Below, in pieces: positions 26,391-35,051 of a DNA stretch of 64,000 nt (position 1 is the first letter of the stretch; the number at the start of each line of letters is the position of its first letter). Source of the stretch: Paenibacillus catalpae (GTDB taxonomy: Bacteria; Bacillota; Bacilli; Paenibacillales; Paenibacillaceae); the NCBI RefSeq assembly GCF_900112695.1, contig NZ_FOMT01000001.1, forward strand, positions 62,001-126,000, written 5' to 3'. The position numbers and the translations under genes were made by a program. Below the pieces are notes generated by a model that saw only the letters and a list, made by a program, of their open reading frames with translations, made no database searches and was not told the DNA's origin.

Positions 26391-26642
26391 GGAGTCGGTC
26401 TTACAGAAGAAGAGGCACTTAATGCCGGTCATCGTATAAAGGTAGCAAAGTTGCCCGGAACAGCTATTCCACACGCTTGTATATTAAAACAAACCAATGG
26501 ATTATATAAAGCGATCATCGATTAAGAAACCGGCTTTATTTTGGGTTGTGTGTTGTTTGGCGCGGGAGCAGGGGAACTGATTAATTTAATCCAAGCATGT
26601 CAGAGGCTCTCAACGATTTATTTTCACAAATCTAATATATAG
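26391..26642 (+). pseudogene. Pyridine nucleotide-disulfide oxidoreductase, C-terminal fragment
   Basis: The frame GVGLTEEEALNAGHRIKVAK, LPGTAIPHACILKQTNGLYKA and, after an in-frame TAA, ETGFILGCVLFGAGAGELIN matches the dimerisation domain of FAD-dependent disulfide oxidoreductases of the YkgC/mercuric reductase type. The FAD and NAD domains are absent. It is a truncated relic with a nonsense codon, downstream of the MarR gene. A hairpin (AGACGATCC/GGATTGTCT plus Ts, 26651-26684) follows. The rest up to 26837 is only the leader of the next gene. Confidence 0.65.
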
Positions 26643-26837
26643 TTGAAGCAAGACGATCCCATTTGATGTGGATTGTCTTTTTTATGAGCAAGTATAGGTA
26701 TCAATCATCATCGCCGAGTAATAGGGGGTATAAGTTCAAAAGAATTCGATATGCATCGTAAGAATCTGGGATAGTGCTGTGACGATTTTACGATATACGA
26801 TAAGGCTGTATTCATAATTCCGAATTGGAGGTTTTTT

Positions 26838-29800
26838 ATGAAACGCCGCATCGTTATACTGACAGCGTTTACTTTGTTTATGGGAACCGGTAATACCGCC
26901 CCCGTGACTGCTGCTGCTTCTCCGGATCTGCCTGTCATTAATGAAGTGACTCAAACACCTTGGATGGTTAGGGATGATCGAGGAAAGTTAAAGTCGGAGA
27001 CGGAAATGACGATCCAAAACCCTGGAGTTTCATTCGACGCTTGGGCAAAAATCAAGGTCACGGGGGAAGATGCCTACATACTATCCCTCGGCAAGCTTGA
27101 AAGCGGCAGCAATAACAAAACCGTGGACGTGCTGGAATTGCATCGCGATGGAGACCCTGTTACGTTCGAGATTTATGACAATCCCGCATGTAACGGACGT
27201 CCGCTTGTAACCGAAACGAGGGAACAGAAGAAAATCCGTCATTGGAAGGTGTACGTCGCCCATGATATGCATACGGACATCGGCTATACCGATTACCAGG
27301 AAACATTGAACGAAAAGACGTTCCCGGGATATCTCGATGAGGCATTCTCAGCCATTGACGCGACTCGGGACTGGAAGAAACGGGATCAGTTCAAGTACCC
27401 GGTAGAGGCTTCATACATGCTATACGAATCGGCTTGGAACCATCGGGACGCCGAATGGATGGAGCAGCTTAAGGAACATCTCCGCGAGGGGTCTATCACA
27501 TACCCCGCGAGCTATGTCAATGAGGTGTATGCGAATCTTGGAACGGAAGAATTAGCGCGCATACCGTATTTTTCGCAGAGATATTTGAATGACAAGCTCG
27601 GTATGCCATCAAACAAAGTTTTGTATATGTCCGACGAACCGGGCTTTTCCTGGTCCGCCGTCGATGTCATGGTGGAGTCCGGCGCGAAATACGCCATGCT
27701 GAGGCAGAATCCCGACCCTATGCACCCGTACCCTAAACTGTTCTACTATCAGGGACAGAACAAGGAAAATAAGCTTCTTGCCTATAATTATGGACACTAC
27801 AGCACGGATGAGATGGATTTCAAAAATCCAGACAGTAATGTCATCGTTCAAAATGTATCGGAAAAGTTGCTTCAATACCCTGCGAGCACCTATCCTTATG
27901 ACGCTGCCATTGCTGATTTTACAACTCCGTATGATAACAACGGCATAACAGCGACCGTAAAGGAAAACATTCGTAAACTCAATGCCCGCAAGGATAGCAA
28001 GGGCCGGGAATATGTCTTTCCTGAATTTATCTCCTCCACGGTGGAGGATTTCTTCTCCTACGTCGACAGCACCTATGGCGATCAGATTCCGACCTACAAG
28101 GGCAATATCGAGAGCTGGTGGAATTATGGCGTTTCTTCTACTTCCTACGAAACCGCCATTAACAAGGAAAATCACGACAAGCTGCCGGCTGCGGAATTTC
28201 TTGCCACTATGGCAAACGTCGCCGCTCCAGGCACAAGATACCCCTATGAAGATCTGCTCGGTGCGTACAATAATATGATCCTGTTTGACGAACATACGTG
28301 GGGCAATGCTTCCCCGCAGGCAGACGACCAATGGAAATGGAAGAGAAATACGGCCATAGCTAGCGATATGGCGTCTGATCGAATTCTTTCCGATTCAATG
28401 GGCTCCCTCAGCTCGCAGATTCCTACCGACGGAAAAAGCATTGCCGTCTATAACACGCTCTCGTGGAACCGAAACGACATCGTCCGGGTGAATAAAGAGA
28501 AGCTGCCCGCTCACTTTGAAATCATCGATACCGACACCGGTGATCCGGTTAAACACCAAATCCTTGAAGACGGAACGGTCTTGTTTACGGCTTTCGATGT
28601 TCCAGGCTTAGGCTATAAGGTTTTTAGCGTGCGAGAAACAAACGAAGACCGGGAATATTCCTCCAAGCTGAAAGCAACAACGGATACCTTGGAGAACGAA
28701 TATTACAAGGTGGTGTTTGACAAGTCCGGCGCTATTGCCAGCATTGTTGACAAAAAGAACGGAAACCGCGAGATGGTAGATTCCGCATCAAAGCATCGGT
28801 TAAACGAATTCGTGTATTACACCACCCGGAAAATGGGGCCGGAAGCATTAAGCGAAGATACGATCGAAGAGGCGAAAATGGCTGGAACAGCCGGTCCTGT
28901 CATGGCTATGGTAACGGCTGATGGAGGGACGAACGGAGTCGATGGAATGAAGCGCAGCGTCATCCTTTACGAGGGCATCCCTCGCATTGATATCGTGAAC
29001 CAGGTTGTGAAGAGCGATGCTCCGTCGCTTGCGCAGAAGGATGAAGAAGGCTTCTTCACTTTCCCACTTCAAGTACCGGATTTTACTTTACGGCACGAGA
29101 TGCCGACAGGCGATGCACGGCCACATGTGGATAAGGATATTAATAATCCGGACAATGAGCAGTTCTACTCCTCAAGCACGGCCTATTACACAGTTAACCG
29201 TTGGATCGACGCTTCGGATGGTCAAGGCTACGGCATTACGCTGTCTCCCGTGTCCAATCCCATCGTAGAGTACGGCGAGCGCCGTTCAGCGATCGGCGAT
29301 TGGGATTACAATACCGAAAAACCATGGATCTACAGTTTTGTATTCAATAACAAATGGCATACCAATTTTCAAAAAACACAGCCTGGTCCGGTCACGTTCA
29401 AATATGCACTTACCTCACACGGAGGGGGCGATTGGAAATCGGGCAGGGCAGACAAGTTTGGCATGGAAGCATCCAGTCCCCTTAGCTCGACGGTTATTCA
29501 GCAGGCCCAACGCAAAGGGGAATTGGGAGGCAAAAAAGGCCGTTTTATCAACATCGATAAAGATAATGTCGTGTTGACGACGGCAAAGCTTGCCGAGTCG
29601 AACGGGGAAGGCATTATCCTGCGTTTTAATGAAACGTTAGGCGAGAATACCAAGGTAAAAGTGGACTTGAGTTTTTTAAAGCCAGTGTCGGCCACCGCGA
29701 CCGATCTCGTCGAAAACGACAAGGAACCGATTCCGATCAAAGATTCGATCATTTCATTTACGATCAAAGGGCACGGATGGAAAACGATCCGGATCAAACG

Positions 29801-31169
29801 AGGAGAGCAGCCTCATATGGTTACCGGCGTTAAAGCGGTCACCGATGCGCACGGTACCCAGATCACTTGGGATTCCGTTCCGGATTTGAATTTGTCTTAC
29901 TATGAAGTATTCCGCGGCAAGGAATCATCCTTTGAATCCGGAAAAGGCAACTACATCGGTTCTGTAAGCCAGCCGCATTTTTTTGATGCCCAAGTGGCTA
30001 AAGGAAGGTATTTCTATAAGATTCGTGCCGTGAATCCTGGAGAGAAGGGGGCTTTTTCCAACGCAGCTCCATCCGCCGCAGGGAAGATTGGCGACCAACT
30101 GCCGCCAACCCGGCCAGGCGCGCTTCAAGGAGAAGCGTTGTTTGGCACGCGAGTGACGTTAGCCTGGGAGCGTTCCGAGGATGATGTTCGCGTTAAGGGG
30201 TATAAAGTTTACCGAAACGGCTTGGAGATCAAGGATTTGGGACCTATGTTCAGCAGCTATCTGGATACCGATGCGAGCAGCGAGCATTCCTATGAGTATA
30301 CCGTCAAAGCCTACGACGACGAGGGGAATTTATCTCCGTCCTCTAATGCTTTGAAAGTTACGACTCCGGAATGGGTAGTCCCTGGCGGCAATATTGCGCG
30401 TCTGGCAGCCGTCACTGCGTCGTCGGCGTACAATTCGGATTACGGGGCAGCGAAGGTGAGCGACGGAGTTTCGGGCATCCATGGTTCTGGAGAGTGGGCA
30501 TCCAACGCGGAGTTGAACCCTTGGGTGAAGCTCGAATGGAACGAAGCAAAGAAGGTCCAGCAGGTTATTCTCTATGACCGCATGAACCTGGCGGATAATG
30601 CAAATAAGGGCCTATTGCGATTCAGTGACGGCTCCTCACTGGAGGTATCGAGTCTTCCGGCTGACGGCTCGGGTAAGGTTGTCACTTTTCCTGAGAAAGA
30701 AATCACCTGGATGCGTTTCGAAGTTACGGGAGGCACCGGCTCACACGTCGGTTTGTCGGAAATAGAAGCGTTCGAAACGGCTGATCCGGCTAAGACCGCT
30801 GTCGTGACCGCTTCTTCTGAATATAATCCGGATTACGGTGCGGCAAAAGCCACCGACGGTATTATTGCTGTTCAAGGAGCCGGGGAGTGGGCTTCCGCGG
30901 GGGAGTTGAATCCATGGATTCAGCTGACGTGGAACGAAAACATAACGATTAATAAAATGACGTTGTATGACCGGACGAATCAGCAGGACAATGCGAACGC
31001 CGGCACGCTCTTGTTTAGTGACGGCACCGAAATAGAGGTTACCGGCATCCCGATGGACGGATCCGCTAAGGAAGTGGATTTCCCGGCAAAAACGGTTACT
31101 TGGGTGCGATTCCAAGTGAAAGACGGTACTGGAGCCAACGTTGGTCTATCGGAAATTATAGTGGAGTAG
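26838..31169 (+). CDS. Secreted GH38-type (alpha-mannosidase family) enzyme with FN3 and C-terminal repeats
   Basis: The 1443 residues start with a signal peptide (RRIVILTAFTLFMGTGNTAP...TAAA). A GH38 catalytic region begins near residue 135: AHDMHTDIGYT gives the zinc ligands H145 and D147, and MSDEPGFSW offers D266 as nucleophile/zinc ligand. The first histidine of the usual H-x-H-x-D is Asp143. The GH38 beta-sandwich follows to about residue 970. Two fibronectin-type III domains (about 990-1080 and 1095-1185) come next, then two homologous discoidin-like repeats of about 125 residues (VTASSAYNSDYGAAK and VTASSEYNPDYGAAK). It probably trims alpha-mannosides outside the cell. GGAGGTTTTTT precedes ATG. 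Confidence 0.85.
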   Translation: MKRRIVILTAFTLFMGTGNTAPVTAAASPDLPVINEVTQTPWMVRDDRGKLKSETEMTIQNPGVSFDAWAKIKVTGEDAYILSLGKLESGSNNKTVDVLELHRDGDPVTFEIYDNPACNGRPLVTETREQKKIRHWKVYVAHDMHTDIGYTDYQETLNEKTFPGYLDEAFSAIDATRDWKKRDQFKYPVEASYMLYESAWNHRDAEWMEQLKEHLREGSITYPASYVNEVYANLGTEELARIPYFSQRYLNDKLGMPSNKVLYMSDEPGFSWSAVDVMVESGAKYAMLRQNPDPMHPYPKLFYYQGQNKENKLLAYNYGHYSTDEMDFKNPDSNVIVQNVSEKLLQYPASTYPYDAAIADFTTPYDNNGITATVKENIRKLNARKDSKGREYVFPEFISSTVEDFFSYVDSTYGDQIPTYKGNIESWWNYGVSSTSYETAINKENHDKLPAAEFLATMANVAAPGTRYPYEDLLGAYNNMILFDEHTWGNASPQADDQWKWKRNTAIASDMASDRILSDSMGSLSSQIPTDGKSIAVYNTLSWNRNDIVRVNKEKLPAHFEIIDTDTGDPVKHQILEDGTVLFTAFDVPGLGYKVFSVRETNEDREYSSKLKATTDTLENEYYKVVFDKSGAIASIVDKKNGNREMVDSASKHRLNEFVYYTTRKMGPEALSEDTIEEAKMAGTAGPVMAMVTADGGTNGVDGMKRSVILYEGIPRIDIVNQVVKSDAPSLAQKDEEGFFTFPLQVPDFTLRHEMPTGDARPHVDKDINNPDNEQFYSSSTAYYTVNRWIDASDGQGYGITLSPVSNPIVEYGERRSAIGDWDYNTEKPWIYSFVFNNKWHTNFQKTQPGPVTFKYALTSHGGGDWKSGRADKFGMEASSPLSSTVIQQAQRKGELGGKKGRFINIDKDNVVLTTAKLAESNGEGIILRFNETLGENTKVKVDLSFLKPVSATATDLVENDKEPIPIKDSIISFTIKGHGWKTIRIKRGEQPHMVTGVKAVTDAHGTQITWDSVPDLNLSYYEVFRGKESSFESGKGNYIGSVSQPHFFDAQVAKGRYFYKIRAVNPGEKGAFSNAAPSAAGKIGDQLPPTRPGALQGEALFGTRVTLAWERSEDDVRVKGYKVYRNGLEIKDLGPMFSSYLDTDASSEHSYEYTVKAYDDEGNLSPSSNALKVTTPEWVVPGGNIARLAAVTASSAYNSDYGAAKVSDGVSGIHGSGEWASNAELNPWVKLEWNEAKKVQQVILYDRMNLADNANKGLLRFSDGSSLEVSSLPADGSGKVVTFPEKEITWMRFEVTGGTGSHVGLSEIEAFETADPAKTAVVTASSEYNPDYGAAKATDGIIAVQGAGEWASAGELNPWIQLTWNENITINKMTLYDRTNQQDNANAGTLLFSDGTEIEVTGIPMDGSAKEVDFPAKTVTWVRFQVKDGTGANVGLSEIIVE

Positions 31170-31185
31170 ACTAATAACCGTCATT

Positions 31186-31221
31186 ATAGGGGCTAGGGGA
31201 AACCTTAGCCCCTATTTTATT
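31186..31221 (+). terminator. Rho-independent terminator
   Basis: The stem AGGGGCTAGG/CCTTAGCCCCT is followed by ATTTTATTTTG, just after the secreted GH38 gene. Confidence 0.75.
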
Positions 31222-31290
31222 TTGTTTTGCTAAACGGCTAACGCCTAAGCATCTCGTCAGCCTCTCTGAAACAAACAAGCAGATCCATAC

Positions 31291-31310
31291 AGTTTGTGTT
31301 CATTTGTGAT
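31291..31310. promoter_or_regulatory. DeoR-type operator at the mannoside regulator gene
   Basis: AGTTTGTGTT followed by CATTTGTGAT repeats TTTGTG at a 10-bp interval. The same TTTGTGTTAG unit recurs in front of the phosphomannose isomerase gene (32171). It lies about 30 bases before the DeoR start. Confidence 0.5.
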
Positions 31311-31341
31311 AGAATAAGAAAAAAATAGACGAGGTGTCGTT

Positions 31342-32124
31342 ATGCTGCCATTACAAAGAAAACAAGCGTTACTTGCCTACCTGGCCGACAAAGGCGCTGC
31401 TACGTTAAAAGAGATGAGTGACCGCTTCGGTGTCTCTGAGATGACGATTCGCCGCGATTTGAATGCTCTGGAGCAAGAAAATCGTATACGTCGTTCCCAT
31501 GGCGGAGCGGTCTACGAGGAGCAAAAACAGGAAATGGGCCAGGACGAGCCGGAGATGGCAGCAAAGCAGGCCATCAACCAAGATATCAAGGAACGGCTGG
31601 CCGCGTATGCCGCACAGAGGTTTGTTCGAAGCGGAGATACCATCGTGCTCGAGAACGGTACTACCGTATCGAGAATGGCAGAGCGGCTGGCCCATCTGGA
31701 TCAGTTGACCATATTGACCAACGGAATCGATACCATTAGCCGTTTCCGTCCCTATGCAACCGATAATAGGATGATAATTAGCTGTGGAGGCATGTTCAGG
31801 GACATATCGGGCACGTTCGTCGGCCCCATGGCGGAGGAGTTCTTCTCGCGTTTTCATGCCGACACCTTGTTTTTGTCCGCTCTTGGTTATACGCCGGAAG
31901 CGGGTTTTACGGATCCGAATCTCATGGATACGCAAGTAAAAAAAATAATGATGCGTTCTGCCAAAAAAGTCGTGATGCTGCTTGATTCCTCCAAAATCGG
32001 CAAACGCTTTTTCTCGCCGGTTGCAGCCCTGACGGACATCCATGTCTTCGTAACGGATGGCAACTTGACGCAAGAAAATAGAAAACACATCGAGGAGAGC
32101 GGCGTGGAGCTTCACATGATTTAG
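31342..32124 (+). CDS. DeoR/GlpR-family regulator of the mannoside cluster
   Basis: This 260-residue repressor has the DeoR winged helix (RKQALLAYLADKGAATLKEM, VSEMTIRRDLNALEQENRIRRSHGGAV) and the sugar-phosphate-sensing domain (LENGTTVSRMAERL, ILTNGIDTI, LLDSSKIGKRFF). GACGAGGTGTCGTT precedes ATG. It lies directly upstream of the phosphomannose isomerase-like, ROK and GH38 genes. Repeated TTTGTG elements occur in its own promoter and in front of the isomerase gene. Mannose or fructose 6-phosphate is a natural effector guess. Confidence 0.9.
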   Translation: MLPLQRKQALLAYLADKGAATLKEMSDRFGVSEMTIRRDLNALEQENRIRRSHGGAVYEEQKQEMGQDEPEMAAKQAINQDIKERLAAYAAQRFVRSGDTIVLENGTTVSRMAERLAHLDQLTILTNGIDTISRFRPYATDNRMIISCGGMFRDISGTFVGPMAEEFFSRFHADTLFLSALGYTPEAGFTDPNLMDTQVKKIMMRSAKKVVMLLDSSKIGKRFFSPVAALTDIHVFVTDGNLTQENRKHIEESGVELHMI

Positions 32125-32170
32125 AGCTCGATTGACTATGCGTATAATTGTTCACGCCAACCCATGAAAA

Positions 32171-32200
32171 GTTATGTTAGTTTGTGTTAGTTTATGTTAT
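32171..32200. promoter_or_regulatory. DeoR-type operator: three 10-bp direct repeats
   Basis: GTTATGTTAG, TTTGTGTTAG and TTTATGTTAT are three consecutive 10-bp units, 38 bases before the phosphomannose isomerase-like start. This matches the one-turn repeat pattern of the DeoR site at 18648. Confidence 0.6.
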
Positions 32201-32238
32201 ATTGTAATAAACCAACGCAAAGGAGTGGCATCATTTAC

Positions 32239-33993
32239 ATGTCATCAAGCTACGATAAAGAGCCTTTTATCGCGATTCGGGGATTGGAAGACGAAGCCTG
32301 GGAGGGGTATGAAGCGATCGGCTGCGAGCTTGCTTCCGCGAGCAAGCGCCTTGGGAATAGAAAAACGGTAGTTGTGCTGGAATGCTACCCGGGCGTTCGA
32401 CAGGAGGAAGTCATCGCAGGATTCCGCCGCCAGGCAATGAATTCGTTAACCGTCATTAAAGCCGAGGAAGCGGCATTGTCTCCTGATGCTGTCGACGGCA
32501 AAGTAGAACGTTATCTGACGGATGACCGTGTATTCGGTTATATGGCGCCTTTTCAGATCGAAGAGTTTTATGATCCGGAACGGATCTGCGCTCTTCGCAG
32601 CCGGATTGATGCGCTCAAGGAAGGCATCGTTCTTGTCATTGGATTCGGCGCTTCGCTGATCGCCCGGGGAGACCTTGTCATTTATGCCGATCTAGCCCGT
32701 TGGGAGATCCAGCAACGATACCGCGCAAGAGAACTCGGCAATTGGCGCGCGGGATGTCGCGAGGACGATATCCTGCGTTTGTACAAGCGGGGGTTCTTCG
32801 TCGAGTGGCGCATGGCGGACCGGCTAAAGAAGAAGCGTCTCGGCGAAATCGACTACTATCTGGATACGAACGTTCAGGACTCTCCCAAGATGGTTACCCG
32901 TCACGCGCTGTTTGAGGGGATGGCCCAGGCGGCAAGCCGTCCATTCCGGCTGGTTCCTTATTTCGATCCCGGCGTATGGGGAGGAACTTGGCTGGAGAAG
33001 CGGATCGATCTGCCCAAGCGCGAGCATCCCTATGCCTGGGGGTTCGACGGCGTACCGGAGGAGAACAGCCTGTATTTTCAATATGGCACCATTCAAGTAG
33101 AGTTGCCGGCGATCAATCTGGTATTCTTCCAATCTATTAAATTGCTTGGCGAGAAGGTATATGCTCGGTTCGGAGCGGAATTTCCCATCCGTTTCGACTT
33201 CCTCGATACAATAGGCGGGCAGCCTCTAAGCCTGCAGGTCCACCCGACAACGGAATATATACGCGAACATTTTGGAATGACCTACACCCAAGACGAGAGC
33301 TATTACATTCTGGACACCTCTCCGGGAGCGCAAGTGTATCTCGGGCTGCAGGAGAACATCTCCTCTGGGGATATGCTCGAAGATCTGCGCAAAGCGCAAG
33401 CAGGCGGGCATACGTTCCCCGCGGAGAAGTACGTCAATTCGTTCCCGGCAGCCAAGCATGACCACTTTCTCATCCCCGCCGGCACGATACATTGCTCTGC
33501 GGCGGGCTGCATGGTGCTGGAAATCAGCGCCACGCCGTACATTTTTACCTTTAAGTTATGGGATTGGGATCGGCTTGGGCTAGACGGCAAGCCTCGCCCG
33601 GTTCATTTGGAGCATGGCGAGCAAGTTATTCGGTGGGATCGAACTACGCCATGGATTGAGGCGGAGTGTGTCAATAGCATTGAGCCTATCGGAGAAGGGG
33701 AGGGCTGGCAGGAAGAGCGCACTGGCCTCCATGAGCTTGAGTTCATCGAGACGAGACGTCACTGGTTCTCCGAGCCCGTCTTGCATACGCAGAACGGCAG
33801 CGTCCATATGCTCAATCTAATTGAAGGAGAAGAAGCGACGATCGAAAGTCCGGACGGATCCTTCGAGCCTTTCGTCGTTCATTATGCCGAAACGTTTATT
33901 GTGCCGGCATCCGTCGCTTCCTATACGATTCGGCCTAGCGGACCAAGCGTGGGCAAGACGTTAGCCACGATAAAGGCATATGTCCGAGCATAG
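32239..33993 (+). CDS. Long class I phosphomannose isomerase-like protein
   Basis: I choose ATG 32239, with AAAGGAG about 13 bases upstream. The 584 residues are far longer than ordinary Firmicute ManA (about 315). The C-terminal 360 residues are a type I PMI: VWGGTWLEKR, the zinc/active-site block PLSLQVHPTTEYIREHFGM, DESYYILD, and the late IPAGTIHCSAAGCMVLEIS. The N-terminal 220 residues have no PMI similarity. Segments such as VVVLECYPGVRQEEV and LVIYADLARWEIQQRYRARE recall a P-loop kinase fold without a P-loop. It should interconvert mannose 6-phosphate and fructose 6-phosphate. The ROK gene follows 14 bases on. Confidence 0.82.
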   Translation: MSSSYDKEPFIAIRGLEDEAWEGYEAIGCELASASKRLGNRKTVVVLECYPGVRQEEVIAGFRRQAMNSLTVIKAEEAALSPDAVDGKVERYLTDDRVFGYMAPFQIEEFYDPERICALRSRIDALKEGIVLVIGFGASLIARGDLVIYADLARWEIQQRYRARELGNWRAGCREDDILRLYKRGFFVEWRMADRLKKKRLGEIDYYLDTNVQDSPKMVTRHALFEGMAQAASRPFRLVPYFDPGVWGGTWLEKRIDLPKREHPYAWGFDGVPEENSLYFQYGTIQVELPAINLVFFQSIKLLGEKVYARFGAEFPIRFDFLDTIGGQPLSLQVHPTTEYIREHFGMTYTQDESYYILDTSPGAQVYLGLQENISSGDMLEDLRKAQAGGHTFPAEKYVNSFPAAKHDHFLIPAGTIHCSAAGCMVLEISATPYIFTFKLWDWDRLGLDGKPRPVHLEHGEQVIRWDRTTPWIEAECVNSIEPIGEGEGWQEERTGLHELEFIETRRHWFSEPVLHTQNGSVHMLNLIEGEEATIESPDGSFEPFVVHYAETFIVPASVASYTIRPSGPSVGKTLATIKAYVRA

Positions 33994-34007
33994 GAGGCGC
34001 TTCGCAA

Positions 34008-34955
34008 ATGGCATTATCTTTGATCATTGCATTTGATGTGGGCGGGACGCAAATAAAAGCGGCCGCCTTAAGGGATGGAGTAATTACGGAAGAAACCGCC
34101 GGCCACTATGAGTCGCAGGCTGATCTTGCAGCCGGGCCAATGATAGCCCATTTTGCGGACATCTTCGCGGACATTCTCTCCAAAGCTGGGCCGGATGCGC
34201 TGGTAGAGGGACTAGGCATTGCTTTTCCCGGGCCGTTTGATTATGAAGAAGGAGTCAGCCGCATTCAAGGGCTAGGCAAATTTGACTCGCTGTACGGTTT
34301 GCCTGTCGGACAGCTGCTCGAGGAATCGCTGCGCGCGGATGAGCGGACGAACGGAAGACTCTCGCAACATTTTCGGATCGCTTTCGAGAACGACGCGGCT
34401 CTGTTTGGTCTTGGCGAGACCAGCCCGGGCGGTGCGGCGGAAGGTGCCGATCGAGCCGTCTGCTTGACGATCGGCACGGGACTGGGATCTTGCTTTCTAG
34501 AGCGCGGACGATTAGTGAAACACCGTCATGATGTGCCAGCCGAAGGCTGGTTATATACCGTCCCTTACCGGGATGGCATCGCAGACGACTATGTCTCCCG
34601 CAGAGGCGTGTTGCAGCTGGCTTCAAAGCAGGGTCTGGATGCCGCGCATTTAGACGTTCGGGGACTGGCATACCTGGCGGATGCCGGCGACAAGGAGGCG
34701 TTGCAGCTTTTCGAGCAATTCGGATTGCGGATGGCCGATATCTTAATCCCTTCGCTGCTCCGCTTTAAGCCAGATCGCATCGTTCTCGGCGGCCAGATCT
34801 CGAGGAGCGCGCATCTGTTCGTGCCCGCTTTCCGGGAGGCTGCGGCAAAGTCCGGTCTGGGGGCCGAAGTTCGCGTCAGCCGCGATACGCTGTCCAGCAC
34901 GCTACATGGCGTACACGGGTTATTGAGGCTGTCGGACGAGAACGAAAAAAACTGA
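34008..34955 (+). CDS. ROK-family sugar kinase
   Basis: This 315-residue protein shows the ROK hallmarks: phosphate-1 motif AFDVGGTQIKAAAL (residues 8-21), GLGIAFPGPFDYEEG, the catalytic ENDAALFGLGE, and TIGTGLGSCFL (phosphate-2). The zinc-binding GHxxC...CGC-C cluster typical of glucokinases is missing; the region reads KHRHDVPAEGW. It probably phosphorylates a free hexose, mannose being the best guess from its neighbours (phosphomannose isomerase upstream, mannosidase downstream). TAGGAGGCGCTTCGCAA precedes ATG and overlaps the stop of the isomerase gene, so they are co-transcribed. Confidence 0.9.
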   Translation: MALSLIIAFDVGGTQIKAAALRDGVITEETAGHYESQADLAAGPMIAHFADIFADILSKAGPDALVEGLGIAFPGPFDYEEGVSRIQGLGKFDSLYGLPVGQLLEESLRADERTNGRLSQHFRIAFENDAALFGLGETSPGGAAEGADRAVCLTIGTGLGSCFLERGRLVKHRHDVPAEGWLYTVPYRDGIADDYVSRRGVLQLASKQGLDAAHLDVRGLAYLADAGDKEALQLFEQFGLRMADILIPSLLRFKPDRIVLGGQISRSAHLFVPAFREAAAKSGLGAEVRVSRDTLSSTLHGVHGLLRLSDENEKN

Positions 34956-35051
34956 TATGAATCGCAAAAATGTAGTCTACCGCTTTATTTGGCCTGGCGC
35001 TATACTGATCGCAAGCAGGGAGAGAACACTTGATTAGGGGAGAGACAGCAA

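Noticed and set aside
26729..26747. Possible seventh sigK head (CAAAAGAATTCGATA)
   Set aside because: Only about 15 bases match and neither the upstream TTCGTGTTCA nor the downstream codons are present; chance is sufficient.
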